From: JAMXLO01 sp963812075
GTDB taxonomy: Bacteria > Pseudomonadota > Alphaproteobacteria > Acetobacterales > Acetobacteraceae
Length of the DNA: 64,000 bases
Assembly: GCA_963812075.1 (NCBI GenBank)
Contig: CAWETN010000008.1
Location: 496,001 to 560,000 of the forward strand
Direction: 5' to 3'
Under the pieces are notes generated by a model. It saw nothing but the letters and a program-made list of their open reading frames with translations, ran no database searches and was not told the origin of the DNA. The position numbers and the translations under genes were made by a program. Below are positions 43,070 to 53,149 of this stretch, in pieces; positions within the stretch are counted from its first letter, which is position 1; each line of letters begins with the position of its first letter.

Positions 43070-43521
43070 ACCGTGGCGGTGATCGACCGGATCACCTCGG
43101 TGGCCTTGCCGAACGCCGCCTGGCGGTCGGTGATGCGGTGGCGCCGCGCGATCCAGTCGAAGTCCGTATAGGCGGTCCACACGGCGCCGTTCGCATCCTG
43201 GAACACCAACAGCCGCACCGGCCAGTCGAGGCCGGCGACCGGGTTCGAGGTGACGAACTGCGCGCCGAGTGCGGGATTGCCGAAGATCAACAGCGTCGAG
43301 GGGCGCAGCGCGATGCCGGCATCGGCGGCGAGCTTCGCCTGGTCGATGGCGGAGAAGAACGTGATGCCCTTGCCGGCGACGTCCTGCCTGATGCGGTCGA
43401 TGGTCTCGGCCATCGGGTAGGCGCTCCGGGCCTTGACCACGCCTTCGTCGGCGGGCGCTGCGGCGGTTACTGTGAACGCCAGCAGGGCCAGCGAGGCGGC
43501 TTTTGCGCAGTGCGTGAACAT
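43048..43521 (-). CDS. DUF302 domain protein, exported
   Basis: Protein of 157 residues. Signal peptide ASLALLAFTVTAAAPA. DUF302 features: YPMAETIDRIRQDVAGKGITFFSAIDQAKLA (its core is about 20 residues long), ALRPSTLLIFGNP, and LDWPVRLLVFQDANGAVW. DUF302 proteins are periplasmic or cytoplasmic, with unknown role in metal or stress response. No gene is co-oriented nearby; it is divergent from the cytochrome P450 gene. Confidence 0.88.
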   Translation of the reverse strand: MFTHCAKAASLALLAFTVTAAAPADEGVVKARSAYPMAETIDRIRQDVAGKGITFFSAIDQAKLAADAGIALRPSTLLIFGNPALGAQFVTSNPVAGLDWPVRLLVFQDANGAVWTAYTDFDWIARRHRITDRQAAFGKATEVIRSITATVQAPALR

Positions 43522-43681
43522 GGCACAGGGGCTCCCGTTCGGTTGATGCCGGCAACGTGCCTGCGCGCCGCCGTCGGCGGAAATGCCGTGACAGTCTCGG
43601 TTCGATAGCGGCGACGCATGATGTGCTGTCGGCGGCGGCGATTTCCGCTAGTCTGAGGGCGGGAACAGGAGAATGTCGTCC

Positions 43682-44939
43682 ATGAATGCACCTGTGCACG
43701 TCGATCCGGCTGAGGACGTCTATGCGCTGCCGCTCGATGCGATCGACGTCAGCAATCCGAAACTGTACCAGGACGACGTCTGGTATCCGTATTTCGAGCG
43801 CCTGCGCCGCGAGGACCCGGTGCACTACACCAAGGACGGCATGTACGGCTCGTACTGGTCGGTGACCAGGTACAGGGACATCATGGGCGTGGAGCTGGAC
43901 CACCACACCTACTCGTCCGAGGCGATGCTGGGCGGCATCTCGATCACCGACCGGCCGATGGAATATCGCCGTGCCAGCTTCATTTCGATGGACCCGCCGA
44001 AGCACGACGAGCAGCGCCGCGTGGTCTCGCCGATCGTGGCGCCGATGAACCTGAACAAGCTGTCCACGACGATCCGCGGGCGCGCCGGCGCCATCCTCGA
44101 CGCACTGCCGCGCAACGAGACGTTCGACTGGGTGCAGCACGTATCGATCGAGCTCACCATCCAGATGCTGACGACGCTGATGGATTTCCCGTTCGCCGAC
44201 CGCCACAAGCTGGTCTACTGGTCGGACTGCGCGATCGCCGACGTGAACGCCGGCACGGTGGTGGATTCCGAGGCGAAGCGGCTGGAGATCCTGACCGAGG
44301 CGCTGGAGTGCTTCACCGAACTCTGGCATGAGCGTGCCAAGGCCGAGCCGCGGCCGGATCTGGTGTCGATGCTGGCGCATGGCGAATCGACGCGCGACCT
44401 GATCAACCGGCCGCAGGAGTTCCTGGGCAACCTGACGCTGTTGATCGTCGGCGGCAACGAGACGACGCGCAATTCGATCTCAGGGGGAGTGTGGGCACTG
44501 AACCACCATCCCGACGAGTACCCGGAAGCTGCGTGAGAACCCCGGGCTGATTCCGAGTCTGGTGCCGGAGGTCATCCGCTGGCAGACGCCGGTGATGCAC
44601 ATGCGGCGCACCGCGCTGGCCGACGGCGAGATCGGCGGCAAGGCGATCCGTAAGGGTGACAAGGTGGTGATGTGGTACATCTCCGGCAACCGCGACGAGG
44701 AGGCGATCCCGCGGGCCAACGAGTTCATCATCGACCGAGCGCGGCCGCGCCAGCATCTGTCGTTCGGCTTCGGCATCCACCGCTGCGTCGGCAACCGCCT
44801 GGCCGAGATGCAGCTTGGCATCCTGTGGGAGGAGATCCTGAAGCGCGGCATGACGATCGAGCTGGTGGACGAGCCGAAGCGCGTCTACGCCAACTTCATC
44901 CGCGGCATCGCTTCAATGCCGGTCCGCATCGCGGGGTAA
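43682..44939 (+). pseudogene. Cytochrome P450, one frameshift
   Basis: The ATG at 43682 is preferred (GGAG 10 bp upstream); an ATG at 43673 is too close to it. Removing an extra C at about 44522 restores about 418 residues. The I-helix oxygen motif VGGNETTRNS (about residue 260) is before the shift. The ExxR in PEVIRW and the heme-ligand loop FGFGIHRCVGNRLAE are after it, so the short product would not bind heme. Bacterial class I P450s hydroxylate terpenes, steroids or fatty acids and need a ferredoxin, absent here. Confidence 0.87.
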
Positions 44940-44948
44940 CGGCGGGGC

Positions 44949-46283
44949 CTACGCGGTGGGCGGCGCCAGCACGTCCAGCGGCACGCCACGCGATTCAGGG
45001 CCAAGCAGCTTCACCGTGAAGGCTGCGATCAGCAGCACGACGGCAATGCAGCCGAATACCACGCTGGTACCGTAGCCACTCTGGATCCATAGGATCGCCG
45101 GGATGATGAAGGCGGTCGCCAGCCGGCCGGTGCCTTGCGCGAAGCCGAAGCCCGAGGCGCGCGCATTGGTGGGGAACACCTCGGAGGCGAAGATCTGCAT
45201 CGAGTTGCCGGCCAACTGGATGAAGAAGATCATGCAGAAGCCGACCGCCAGCAGCATGGTGTCGCTGGTTGCGTTGGCGAATGCGATGGCGAACGCACCG
45301 GCGCACACGAACGACACGATCGAGGTCGGCTTCCGCCCGAAGCGCTCCAGCGCATACATCATGCACAGGCTGGCGCACGGAAAAGCGAGCTGCATGCCGA
45401 ATGTGTAGGTGAGGGACTTGGTGATGGTCATGCCGCGATCGGCCATCATGTTCGGCAGCCAGGTGCCAAGGCCAAGTGCCACCCCGAAGAACGCGACGAA
45501 GCAGACCATGCCGGCGATGACCCGGCCGCGGTAGTCGCGGAATACCACCACGATCGGGTCGCTGCGCGTGTTGCTGGCGGCGTCGGTCGTCAGCTTTTCG
45601 CGCGGCGGCGCTATGCCCATGCGCTTCAGCAGATCGAGCGCGCGCTCGCCCTGCCCGTGGAGCGCCAACCAGCGCGGCGACTCCGGCAGCGAGAAGCGGA
45701 ACAGGAAAACGACGAGCGCGCACGCGCCGATGACGATCCAGATGCCGCGCCAGCCCAGCGTGTCGCGGAAGCTGAGGGCGAACAGCGTGGACAGCGGCCA
45801 TGACCAGGCGCCGCCGATCATTTGAATGCCGGCGATGAAGCGGCCACGGATGTTCTTCGGCGCATATTCGCCGGCATAGGCGAAGCACAGCGGCTGCTCG
45901 GCGCCGAGACCGATACCGGCAATGAAACGCAGCGCGGCGAGCCAGATATAGTTGGGCGAGAACGCCGCGGCGATCGTGGCGAGCCCGTAAAGCAGCAGGT
46001 TGAACTGATACACCGTCTTGCGGCCGAATTGGTCGGTGAACTCGCCCTGTGCCAGGGCACCGACGAACAGGCCGAACAGTGTGGCGCTGGCCACGGTGGC
46101 AATCTGCGGCGCAGTGGCGAAGCCGCTGCGCGTCATATCGGGGATCAGCGAGCCCAGGATCACGTAGTCCGCCACATCGAAGAAGTAGCCCGCAGCGATC
46201 AGCGCGAAGACACGCCAGTGGATCGGGCTCATGCGCGCTTCGTCGAGCGACGATCCGACGAAGCCCTCGATGGTCTGGGCCAT
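44949..46283 (-). CDS. MFS transporter (sugar porter/SV2-like)
   Basis: Protein of 444 residues with twelve predicted membrane helices. QGEFTDQFGRKTVYQ near 75 and GIGLGAEQPLCFAYAGEYAPKNIRGRFIAG near 130 are metabolite:H+ symporter signatures (the RGR motif and conserved Glu). FPTNARASGFGFAQG appears near 375. Substrate is a small acid or sugar; the neighbouring MmgE/PrpD gene suggests a carboxylate. AGGAGGAAT precedes the ATG. It lies downstream of the MmgE/PrpD gene on the same strand (80-bp gap). Confidence 0.88.
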   Translation of the reverse strand: MAQTIEGFVGSSLDEARMSPIHWRVFALIAAGYFFDVADYVILGSLIPDMTRSGFATAPQIATVASATLFGLFVGALAQGEFTDQFGRKTVYQFNLLLYGLATIAAAFSPNYIWLAALRFIAGIGLGAEQPLCFAYAGEYAPKNIRGRFIAGIQMIGGAWSWPLSTLFALSFRDTLGWRGIWIVIGACALVVFLFRFSLPESPRWLALHGQGERALDLLKRMGIAPPREKLTTDAASNTRSDPIVVVFRDYRGRVIAGMVCFVAFFGVALGLGTWLPNMMADRGMTITKSLTYTFGMQLAFPCASLCMMYALERFGRKPTSIVSFVCAGAFAIAFANATSDTMLLAVGFCMIFFIQLAGNSMQIFASEVFPTNARASGFGFAQGTGRLATAFIIPAILWIQSGYGTSVVFGCIAVVLLIAAFTVKLLGPESRGVPLDVLAPPTA

Positions 46284-46363
46284 GCATTCCTCCTGCCGGC
46301 GGCCGTCTGTGCGGCCTGCCGGCGCGAGCGTTGCAGAAGCGAACCCGTCCGGTCAACCGCAGA

Positions 46364-47761
46364 TTATTCTCGCGGGACGGTCAGCGCGATCAGCGTGTGT
46401 CCTGCGCCTTCGATGCCGTCGAGCCTGCGGCATGCATCGATCAGTTCGGCGAACTGCGCCGGCGAGATGGCGAGACCAGGAGCCACCGGCTGGATGCGGC
46501 GCGCGTGTTCCTCGAAGTCCCAGATGAACTCGCGGCCGGTGCCCTCGCGCGTGTGGCTGCGGCCGTCCTTGGTGAACACGGTGATGCGAGGGCCGAACAG
46601 AGTGCGGCGGACCATCGGGATCAGCGTGACGCGGTGCATCAGGTCGAGCACCTCGGGCGGATCGCTTTCGCCGGGGCCCGGCTGCGCGCCGCGCAGCAGA
46701 GGGTAGCCGCGCGTGGCTGCGCCGTAGGCGGTGAAATACTGCGTGCTGCCGACCCGCGGCTGGCCGTCGCTGCCTGGGGTCGGGAAGGCGGGGCTGGGGT
46801 ATTCGGTCTCGAACCAGTTCACCACCGCCTCGATGCGATCGATGTCAACGTAGGTGATATTGTGTTCCTCGCAGAGCCGCGCGGTCACGTCGATATGCGC
46901 GATATTGTAGCCGGCGGTGGAATAGATGCGGTACAGCGTCTCCAGGAAGATCCAGTCCCGGCCAAGGTTCTTCGTGATGCTGGCGATGTCCGTGCGGGTC
47001 TTGCCGGTGAAGCTGTAGGCCAGGCGCCCGAGATTGTCGCCGGCATAGGCATGATAGAAGCCGGCCTCCCCTTCCAATGTGGTCTCGCCGCCCGGCGTGC
47101 CGTGGCGTGCCATCGCCACCGCCAGCAGTGCGTTGCGTACAGCGCCTCCCTCGCGCAGCGACCGTCCGCCGCTGCGCGCACCTTCCAGGTTGCCGGCGGC
47201 GAGGTTGACGCACTGTGCGATGGCGCTGTGAATCTGCTCCGCATCGAGCTGCATCAGCTTCGCCGCTGCGATCGCGGCGCCGAAGATGCCGAACACCGGA
47301 CCGGCGTGGAAGCCGCGCGACATCACCGTGGGGATGAACTCGGCAGCCATCCGCTCCATAACTTCGTAAGCGGCGGCCACCGCTGTGATGAAGGCCTCGC
47401 CGGAGGCGGCGGTCAATTCGGCCGCGACCAGCGCGGCAGGAATGATCGCAGTGCCCGGATGCGTCAGCATGCGGAACGTGTCCCACTTGCCGCCGGCCAG
47501 AACCATCTCCGCATTGACGAAGGCGGCGCCGGCCTTGGTCAGCCGCGTGCCGCTGCCCAACACTGTGGCGACGCCACCGCCGCCCTGCTCCTCGTCCCGC
47601 ATGAGGGCGAGCGCCTGGCGCGACGCCGGCATGTTGTGGGCGACCAGAGCGGACGTCAGCGCCTGGAGCGTGACGCCCTTGGCGCGATCGACCACGGCAG
47701 CTGGCAGGTCAGCGTACTGTAGTCCGGCAACGAATCCGGCGAATTCGCGGCTGAGTGACAT
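46364..47761 (-). CDS. MmgE/PrpD family protein
   Basis: Protein of 465 residues. Family features are ARSGGRSLREGGAVRNALLAVAMA, GETTLEGEAGFYHAYAGDN and DWIFLETLYRIYSTAGYNIAHID (cores shortened). PrpD is 2-methylcitrate dehydratase; many MmgE/PrpD members act on cis-aconitate or other tricarboxylates. GGAAGGAG precedes the ATG at 47761. Paired with the MFS transporter gene downstream, so likely uptake and dehydration of a carboxylic acid. Confidence 0.88.
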   Translation of the reverse strand: MSLSREFAGFVAGLQYADLPAAVVDRAKGVTLQALTSALVAHNMPASRQALALMRDEEQGGGGVATVLGSGTRLTKAGAAFVNAEMVLAGGKWDTFRMLTHPGTAIIPAALVAAELTAASGEAFITAVAAAYEVMERMAAEFIPTVMSRGFHAGPVFGIFGAAIAAAKLMQLDAEQIHSAIAQCVNLAAGNLEGARSGGRSLREGGAVRNALLAVAMARHGTPGGETTLEGEAGFYHAYAGDNLGRLAYSFTGKTRTDIASITKNLGRDWIFLETLYRIYSTAGYNIAHIDVTARLCEEHNITYVDIDRIEAVVNWFETEYPSPAFPTPGSDGQPRVGSTQYFTAYGAATRGYPLLRGAQPGPGESDPPEVLDLMHRVTLIPMVRRTLFGPRITVFTKDGRSHTREGTGREFIWDFEEHARRIQPVAPGLAISPAQFAELIDACRRLDGIEGAGHTLIALTVPRE

Positions 47762-48342
47762 GCGAAGCGCTCCTTCCGGATGATCCGGGGAGTCTACGCG
47801 GGTGCCGGGGGCAGGGGCCAGCTACAACGTTGGGAAGGCATTTTGTTTCGTAAACGTGCATGGACTGGCGAGATCGGCCGGGCGCCTGATCACCACAGAG
47901 AAACCTATAACGATAGAGCATCATTGCTGGAAGCGCGACCGAGGTTTCTGTTTAGTCCAACAGATCGACTCTTTTAATACCGAAACCAGTTTGGATGCTT
48001 GGGACGTCGCTATTGAGCGATTTCTATATACCACTGTTAGGAAAAAGACCGTATTTCAGCGCCCTGTCGCGTAGCGAAATAACAGAAAAGCGAGCGAATT
48101 GCTCGCGCGTTGTTGATCCGCCCGCTCCGTTGGGTTACCTGTTGTCCATGCCGGTGGCGAAAATGATCCGCGGTCGCATTCAGAGGTAGCGTTACTTCCG
48201 CTGAACGGCTTCGGGGGAAGCCAGGTAAATTTGAATCCGCAACGGCATGTGCCCGCACGTGCCAACCGTCGCGAAGCCTCGTCGCAAGAGGCCGTTCAGC
48301 CGGCGGCGGCTCGTCGCCCATATTTCCAGGGATGCTTTCCTA
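47762..48342. other. 581-bp AT-richer intergenic region
   Basis: No supported gene. Base composition changes here to a visibly lower GC than the flanks (for example 47900-48060). A small perfect hairpin GCGAGC-GAATT-GCTCGC is at 48090-48106. Short frames of 60-90 codons exist but have no ribosome site or recognisable sequence. It probably holds the promoter of the RTX-type protein gene and may be a remnant of inserted DNA. Confidence 0.55.
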
Positions 48343-50457
48343 ATGACAACCGCAATCAGCGCCTCCGATTTTGTCCACACACTGGGAGTTAATACGCATC
48401 TGGACTTCGCGGCCTACGGCTACGAGAACGTCGCCGCGGTGGAGAGCGCCATCCGCTACCTCGGGCTGGTCAACCTTCGCGACAGTGCAGAAGTGCCAAC
48501 CGACGCCGCGCTCTGGCAGCAGGTCGCCCAGGCGACCGGTGCCGAATTCGACGACTATATAGCGGAGACCTCGCCCGCCGGCATGGCGATGGATCTGGGG
48601 TTCGTCGGACAGCTCGCCAGCGAGGGCATCCTCAACGCCCTCGAGGGCGGCAACGAGGAGGACGACGCCTACCCCGCCTCGCTCGGCAACACCCTGGCCG
48701 CAACCGCACAGTTCCAGCACCAGGTCGATTCGCTTGGGCGGCAGCTCGGACTGCCGGTTGTCAACATGTCCTTCGGGTCGGGCTGGAGTGCGGCCAACAA
48801 CTGGCGCGGCAACTACGACAAGGTGGGCGACCTGTCCGCCGCCACCGACTACGCGAATGCGCATACCTATCCGGTAGCCGGACAGCTGCCCGATGACACC
48901 ATCGATCGGCTGAACGGGCTGGCTCACCTGGCCGCGCCGTCGCGACCGGTGATCACCACCGAGATCGGGTGGGACGAGAGCCAGGGTTTCAGCCCAGCCG
49001 ACATCGCCCGCTACATACTCGATGCGGCGTTCGACGGCATCAAGTACGGCAACCCGAAGACCTATTTCTACGCGTTGTACGACGACGGGTCCGGCAGGTT
49101 CGGCCTGATGAACCCGAACGGGACGGCGAAGCCTGCCGGCCAGGCGCTGCACAATCTGACCAGCATTCTTGCCAATTCCGCGCCCGGCGCCTTTCATCCC
49201 GGCTCGCTGAGCTACAGCCTGTCGTCGAGCGACAGCACCGTGCTGATGCAGAAGTCGGACGGCTCGTTCTGGTTGTCGGTGTGGAACGAACATGCCGCAG
49301 CACATGGCGCGACGCTGACGCTCGGATCGGCTGCGCAAGCGATCAGGCTGTTCGATCCGCTGACGGGCGCCGCCGCCGTGCAGGCGACGGCCGGCACCAG
49401 CAGCTTCACCTTCATCGTGCCGGATCATCCGGTGGTCATCGAGGTGGCGAACAGTGTCGTCCCGCCGAGTGGCGGGGGCACCGGAACGCCGGTGACGACG
49501 CCCGACTCAGGCAGCCAGCATGCTGCACCGGTCATTGCCGCACGGTCCGGTGCGACAGTCGCAGCCGGGAAAACCGTCAAGCTTGCGGCAACCTCGATCG
49601 TGGACGCATGGGCGGCCGCGGCACCGGGGAACCTCGCACTCAATGTCACGGCAAGCAGCGGGGCGCTGACCATGCAGGACGCGAGCGGTGCGCCGGCGGC
49701 AGGCTCGGGAAGCCGTGCCATCCACCTGACCGGCACGCTCGCTCAGCTGGACGCAGCATTGAAGTCGCTGTCGTTCACTGCCGCGACCGCCAACGCCTCG
49801 GTGTCACTGGACGTGTGGGACCAGTCCGGCCTCGAGGGCAGTAAAACTATCGCCGTCGCGGTGACGCATCCCGGCGTCGGCGTGGTGGGAAGGGGGGCCG
49901 CAGGTACGCACCTCCTCGCATCACAGTCACCGCAGGTGGTGGACAATGCGAGCAACGTGCAGATCGTCGCGAGCGCCGGTGACCACATCATCTTCATCGG
50001 CGGAACCGGCGACGTGGTGAGGGCGACCGGCGGGACGGAAACAATCCACGCCTATCGAGGCCAGAACAGCATCGTCACGGGTGCCGGGAACGATACGATC
50101 CGCTATGCCGGCGCGGGCAACGTGATCGACGCCGGCGCGGGCAACAACGCGCTGATGGACAGCGGCGGCAACAACACGATCGTGCTGGCCGCCGGAGGAC
50201 AGGGCTACGACGACATCCTCGGTTACGTGCTGCAGAACGGCGACCGCCTCGATCTGCGCCACATGCTGGCCGGCACTGGATGGAAGGGCGATCGTGCGGG
50301 CATCGGCGATTTCGTCAAGCTGACGACCAGCGGGTCGAGCACGGTGATCAAGGTCGATCCGGACGGAGCTGCGGGCGGTGCCAGCTACGCGGTGGCAAAG
50401 CTCGAGGCTTCCGGCCCGGTTTCGCTGAACACGCTGCTCGCGCACGCGATCACTTGA
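48343..50457 (+). CDS. Secreted glycoside-hydrolase-like protein with RTX-type C-terminus
   Basis: Protein of 704 residues without an N-terminal signal, as expected for type I secretion. The first 300 residues look like a clan GH-A TIM barrel: NALEGGNEEDDAYP near 95 has the acid/base Asn-Glu pair, and PVITTEIGWDES near 205 has the nucleophile Glu. A linker rich in Gly and Thr follows near 390, then a beta-sandwich-like domain with LDAALKSLSFTAATANA. The end has GAGNDTIRYAGAGNVIDAG and GGNNTIVLAAGGQGYDDILG, degenerate Ca-binding nonapeptides. Start at the MTTAISASD Met is chosen for lack of a better site. A polysaccharide-cleaving role fits the exporter genes beside it. Confidence 0.8.
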   Translation: MTTAISASDFVHTLGVNTHLDFAAYGYENVAAVESAIRYLGLVNLRDSAEVPTDAALWQQVAQATGAEFDDYIAETSPAGMAMDLGFVGQLASEGILNALEGGNEEDDAYPASLGNTLAATAQFQHQVDSLGRQLGLPVVNMSFGSGWSAANNWRGNYDKVGDLSAATDYANAHTYPVAGQLPDDTIDRLNGLAHLAAPSRPVITTEIGWDESQGFSPADIARYILDAAFDGIKYGNPKTYFYALYDDGSGRFGLMNPNGTAKPAGQALHNLTSILANSAPGAFHPGSLSYSLSSSDSTVLMQKSDGSFWLSVWNEHAAAHGATLTLGSAAQAIRLFDPLTGAAAVQATAGTSSFTFIVPDHPVVIEVANSVVPPSGGGTGTPVTTPDSGSQHAAPVIAARSGATVAAGKTVKLAATSIVDAWAAAAPGNLALNVTASSGALTMQDASGAPAAGSGSRAIHLTGTLAQLDAALKSLSFTAATANASVSLDVWDQSGLEGSKTIAVAVTHPGVGVVGRGAAGTHLLASQSPQVVDNASNVQIVASAGDHIIFIGGTGDVVRATGGTETIHAYRGQNSIVTGAGNDTIRYAGAGNVIDAGAGNNALMDSGGNNTIVLAAGGQGYDDILGYVLQNGDRLDLRHMLAGTGWKGDRAGIGDFVKLTTSGSSTVIKVDPDGAAGGASYAVAKLEASGPVSLNTLLAHAIT

Positions 50458-50464
50458 TCGCAGT

Positions 50465-51244
50465 TCAGCCGGCGGTGACGGCCACCGCTGGCGCGGCAAC
50501 GCGGCCCAGATAAGCGTCGACCACCTGATCGGGCGGACCGTCGAGCCGCAGGCGTCCCTGGTCCAGCCAGATCGCCCGGGTGCACCATGTCGTTATGGTC
50601 GCAGTGTCATGGCTCGAGAGCACAAAAATGTCGGCGCCGCGCACCATCGCCTCGAGCCGATGCCGCGCCCGTTCGATGAATTCCGCATCGCCGACCAGCA
50701 GCCATTCGTCCATCACCAGGATTTCCGGCCGGATCGCAGTGGCGAGCGCGAAGCCCAGCCGGATCATCATCCCCGCCGAGTAGATCCGCACCGGCAGGTC
50801 GAGGAAGTCGCCGAGCCCGGCGAACTCCGCCACATCGTCCTCCAGTCGCGCCAGCGCCGGCCGGGGCAGCCCGCTGTACAGGCCGCGCAGCATGATGTTC
50901 TCGCGGCCGGTCAACTCCATGTTCATGCCGAGACTGGCATCCAGCAGCGCGTTCAGCCGGCCGCGGATCTCGATGCGGCCGGTCACCGGTTCATAGATGC
51001 CGGCCAGGGTGCGCAGCAGTGTGGTCTTGCCGGCACCGTTCGCGCCGATCAGTCCGAGGCGATCGCCGCCGTGCAGATCGAAGCTGATCTCGCGCAGCGC
51101 CTGCACCACGACGCGGTGCTGACGGTCCTCTCCCAGCCGTCCGGATGCGGCGGCGAGCACGGTCTTCTTCAGGCTGCGCGCGTTGCCGTGATACAGCGGG
51201 AACGAGACCGAGACGTCCTCGATGCGGATGCGTGGACCGCTCAC
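50465..51244 (-). CDS. ABC-2 type polysaccharide/teichoic acid exporter, ATP-binding protein
   Basis: ATPase of 259 residues from a GTG at 51244. Walker A GANGAGKTTLLRTLAGI (about 68), Walker B PEILVMDEWLLVGDAEF (about 175), and VFVLSSHDTATI (H-loop) identify it. The replacement of the classical LSGGQ by YSAGMMIRLGFALA (about 152) is the hallmark of Wzt/KpsT/TagH exporters. It energises export of a lipid-linked polysaccharide. The permease gene precedes it by 13 bp. Confidence 0.93.
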   Translation of the reverse strand: MSGPRIRIEDVSVSFPLYHGNARSLKKTVLAAASGRLGEDRQHRVVVQALREISFDLHGGDRLGLIGANGAGKTTLLRTLAGIYEPVTGRIEIRGRLNALLDASLGMNMELTGRENIMLRGLYSGLPRPALARLEDDVAEFAGLGDFLDLPVRIYSAGMMIRLGFALATAIRPEILVMDEWLLVGDAEFIERARHRLEAMVRGADIFVLSSHDTATITTWCTRAIWLDQGRLRLDGPPDQVVDAYLGRVAAPAVAVTAG

Positions 51245-51257
51245 GTCGCCCGCCCTC

Positions 51258-52112
51258 TCAGATCCAGAACGCGATGCGCCCGCGTGCCCGCGTGAACAGA
51301 CCCCACGCCAGGACCCAGAGGACGATGCTGTAGAGTGCCGCGGACAGCCAGATGGTGAGACCCGGCAGGGCGCCCAGCAACGGAGCACGAACGATCTCGA
51401 GCAGGCTGAAGAATGGATTGAACGGCAACACCCATTGGCCGCTGCCGAGTTGGTCCTGATTCCATATGATCGGGCTGACGAAAAAGGCGATCTGCATCAC
51501 GCTCGACACGATCGGCAGGATGTCGCGGAACCGCGCGCAGAACGTACCCAACAGCAGGACCAACGCCAGCGCGTTGATACCCCACAGGAACAGCCCCGGA
51601 AGCGCCAGCAGCCCGTGCCAACCGGGCCAGACCCGGAACACCACGTCGACCACCACGATCACCAGGACGTTATGCGCGAGCACGAGGATATTGCGGATCA
51701 GCACGCGGATCGCGAACAGGAAGAACGGAATCCGCACCGCGCGGACGACCCCCTCGGACTCGGTGAACGCGGTGCAGGACTCCGCGACAATGGTGGAGAG
51801 GAATCCCCACAGCACGATCGACAGGGCAAGAAACGGAAGATAGCTCTGCACGTCGGTGTGGAAGATGCGCGCGTACAGAAAGCCCAGCGCGCCGACCATG
51901 ATGCCGGTCGAGAGCGTCAGCCACAGAGGACCCAGCGTCGATCCGCGATAGCGCAGCCTGATGTCCAGCCAGCCAAGCTTCCACGCCAGCGGCAGCAGCC
52001 GCACGCCTTCCTGCACGTCGCACACCGCCAGGCGGTTGCGGGTGGCGAAGCCCGGATTGCCCCGCAAATCCAGAAGGGCATTCCTGGCTGCGGGCGTGAC
52101 AACGGTATCCAT
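51258..52112 (-). CDS. ABC-2 type polysaccharide exporter, permease
   Basis: Membrane protein of 284 residues with six predicted helices. WLDIRLRYRGSTLGPLWLTL near residue 60 is the amphipathic family motif of Wzm/TagG permeases; YLPFLALSIVLWGF, ALVLLLGTFCARFRDILPIVSS and SPIIWNQ mark later helices. The ATG at 52112 is 15 bp from the end of the GNAT gene, so both sit in one operon. It forms the export pore with the adjacent ATPase. Confidence 0.92.
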   Translation of the reverse strand: MDTVVTPAARNALLDLRGNPGFATRNRLAVCDVQEGVRLLPLAWKLGWLDIRLRYRGSTLGPLWLTLSTGIMVGALGFLYARIFHTDVQSYLPFLALSIVLWGFLSTIVAESCTAFTESEGVVRAVRIPFFLFAIRVLIRNILVLAHNVLVIVVVDVVFRVWPGWHGLLALPGLFLWGINALALVLLLGTFCARFRDILPIVSSVMQIAFFVSPIIWNQDQLGSGQWVLPFNPFFSLLEIVRAPLLGALPGLTIWLSAALYSIVLWVLAWGLFTRARGRIAFWI

Positions 52113-52125
52113 GTGCGGGCTGCCG

Positions 52126-53149
52126 TTAGCACGCCGCCCTGGCGACAGCAAACGGCGCTACTGCATCGTTCCAGAAGAAGATCGTGTCGCAAGGCGTGCG
52201 GTCGGCGTTCAGCGCATAGCCCGGTATACGGCCCGCCTCGTGCCATCCCAGGGCTCGGTAAAGCCGCTCCGCCGCGTCACCAGCACGCGTGTCGAGCGTC
52301 AGCAGCGTCCGGCCGGCGTGCGATGCCTCCTGCTCCAGACGCGCCATCAATGCGCGCGCGACGCCGCGCCGGCGCGCCGCGGGATGCACCAGCAGCTTCT
52401 GCACCTCGGCGCGATGCGGCTGGTTGGGGGATGAGGCGAACTCCAGCATGACGGTGCCGACCAGCGTGCCGGCGTCCCAGGCCGCCAACAGGACGCGGGT
52501 GCCGGCGGCGACATCCGCCGCCATGCGTCGCCAGAATGCGCGCGCGACGTCGGGCGGGAGCGGCGGCAGATAGGACACGGACGCGCCGGCATCGACGCAG
52601 GCACACAGGATCTCTGCCAGCCGCGGCACCGCGGAGGCCGCGGCGGCGGCATCGAGCCGCTCCATCCCGTTCACCGGCTTGGCATAGGCGAATTCGAGCG
52701 ACTTCGAGACGTCTTGCAGCACGCGGATCGGGCCATGGCGGACGTAGCCGCGCTTCTCGTAGAAGCGGTGGGCGCGGTCGAACCGGGTGTCGCTCCACAG
52801 CACGAGCCGCGTGGCGCCCGCGGCGCCCGCATGCGCCTCGGCAATCTCGATCAGGCGGTGGCCGAGGCCGGCGCCATGCAGCGATGGCGAGACGTAGACG
52901 CGGCAGACCTCCCAAACGCCCGCACCTTGCGGGACCGTTGCGACCATGCCGACGAGATGCCCTTCGCTCTCGGCGGCCCACAACGCTCCGCCTTTGGCGG
53001 TGTAGTGTGTGGCGAGCGCCACGCAGTTCCGGCATCTCGCCATCGACGTCGAGGATGACCCCGGGATAGGCCGCCCAGCAGGCCGCGATCACGGCTATGA
53101 AGCCGTCGGCATCCGAATCGCGGCCCGGTCGGATCGACCAATCGGTCAA
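52126..53149 (-). pseudogene. Tandem-GNAT acetyltransferase, one frameshift
   Basis: A TTG start at 53149 overlaps the stop of the upstream aminotransferase (TTGA) and follows GAAGGA. The first frame gives TDWSIRPGRDSDADGFIAV and 25 more residues; an extra base near 53020 then shifts to the frame ALATHYTAKGGALWAAE, continuing for about 285 residues. The repaired protein, about 340 residues, has two GNAT domains: VYVSPSLHGAGLGHRLIEIAEAH and LLVHPAARRRGVARALMARLEQ are their acetyl-CoA loops. It would acetylate an amino group, for example on an amino sugar. Function lost if the frameshift is real. Confidence 0.8.

Noticed and set aside
42103..44939. Agmatinase and P450 annotated as shorter functional proteins
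   Set aside because: The conserved metal or heme residues lie after the frameshifts, so truncated products would not be active.
47802..48074. Short frames in the AT-richer gap (for example 90 codons at 47802-48074)
   Set aside because: No ribosome site, no recognisable sequence, and several overlapping alternatives, so not supported as genes.
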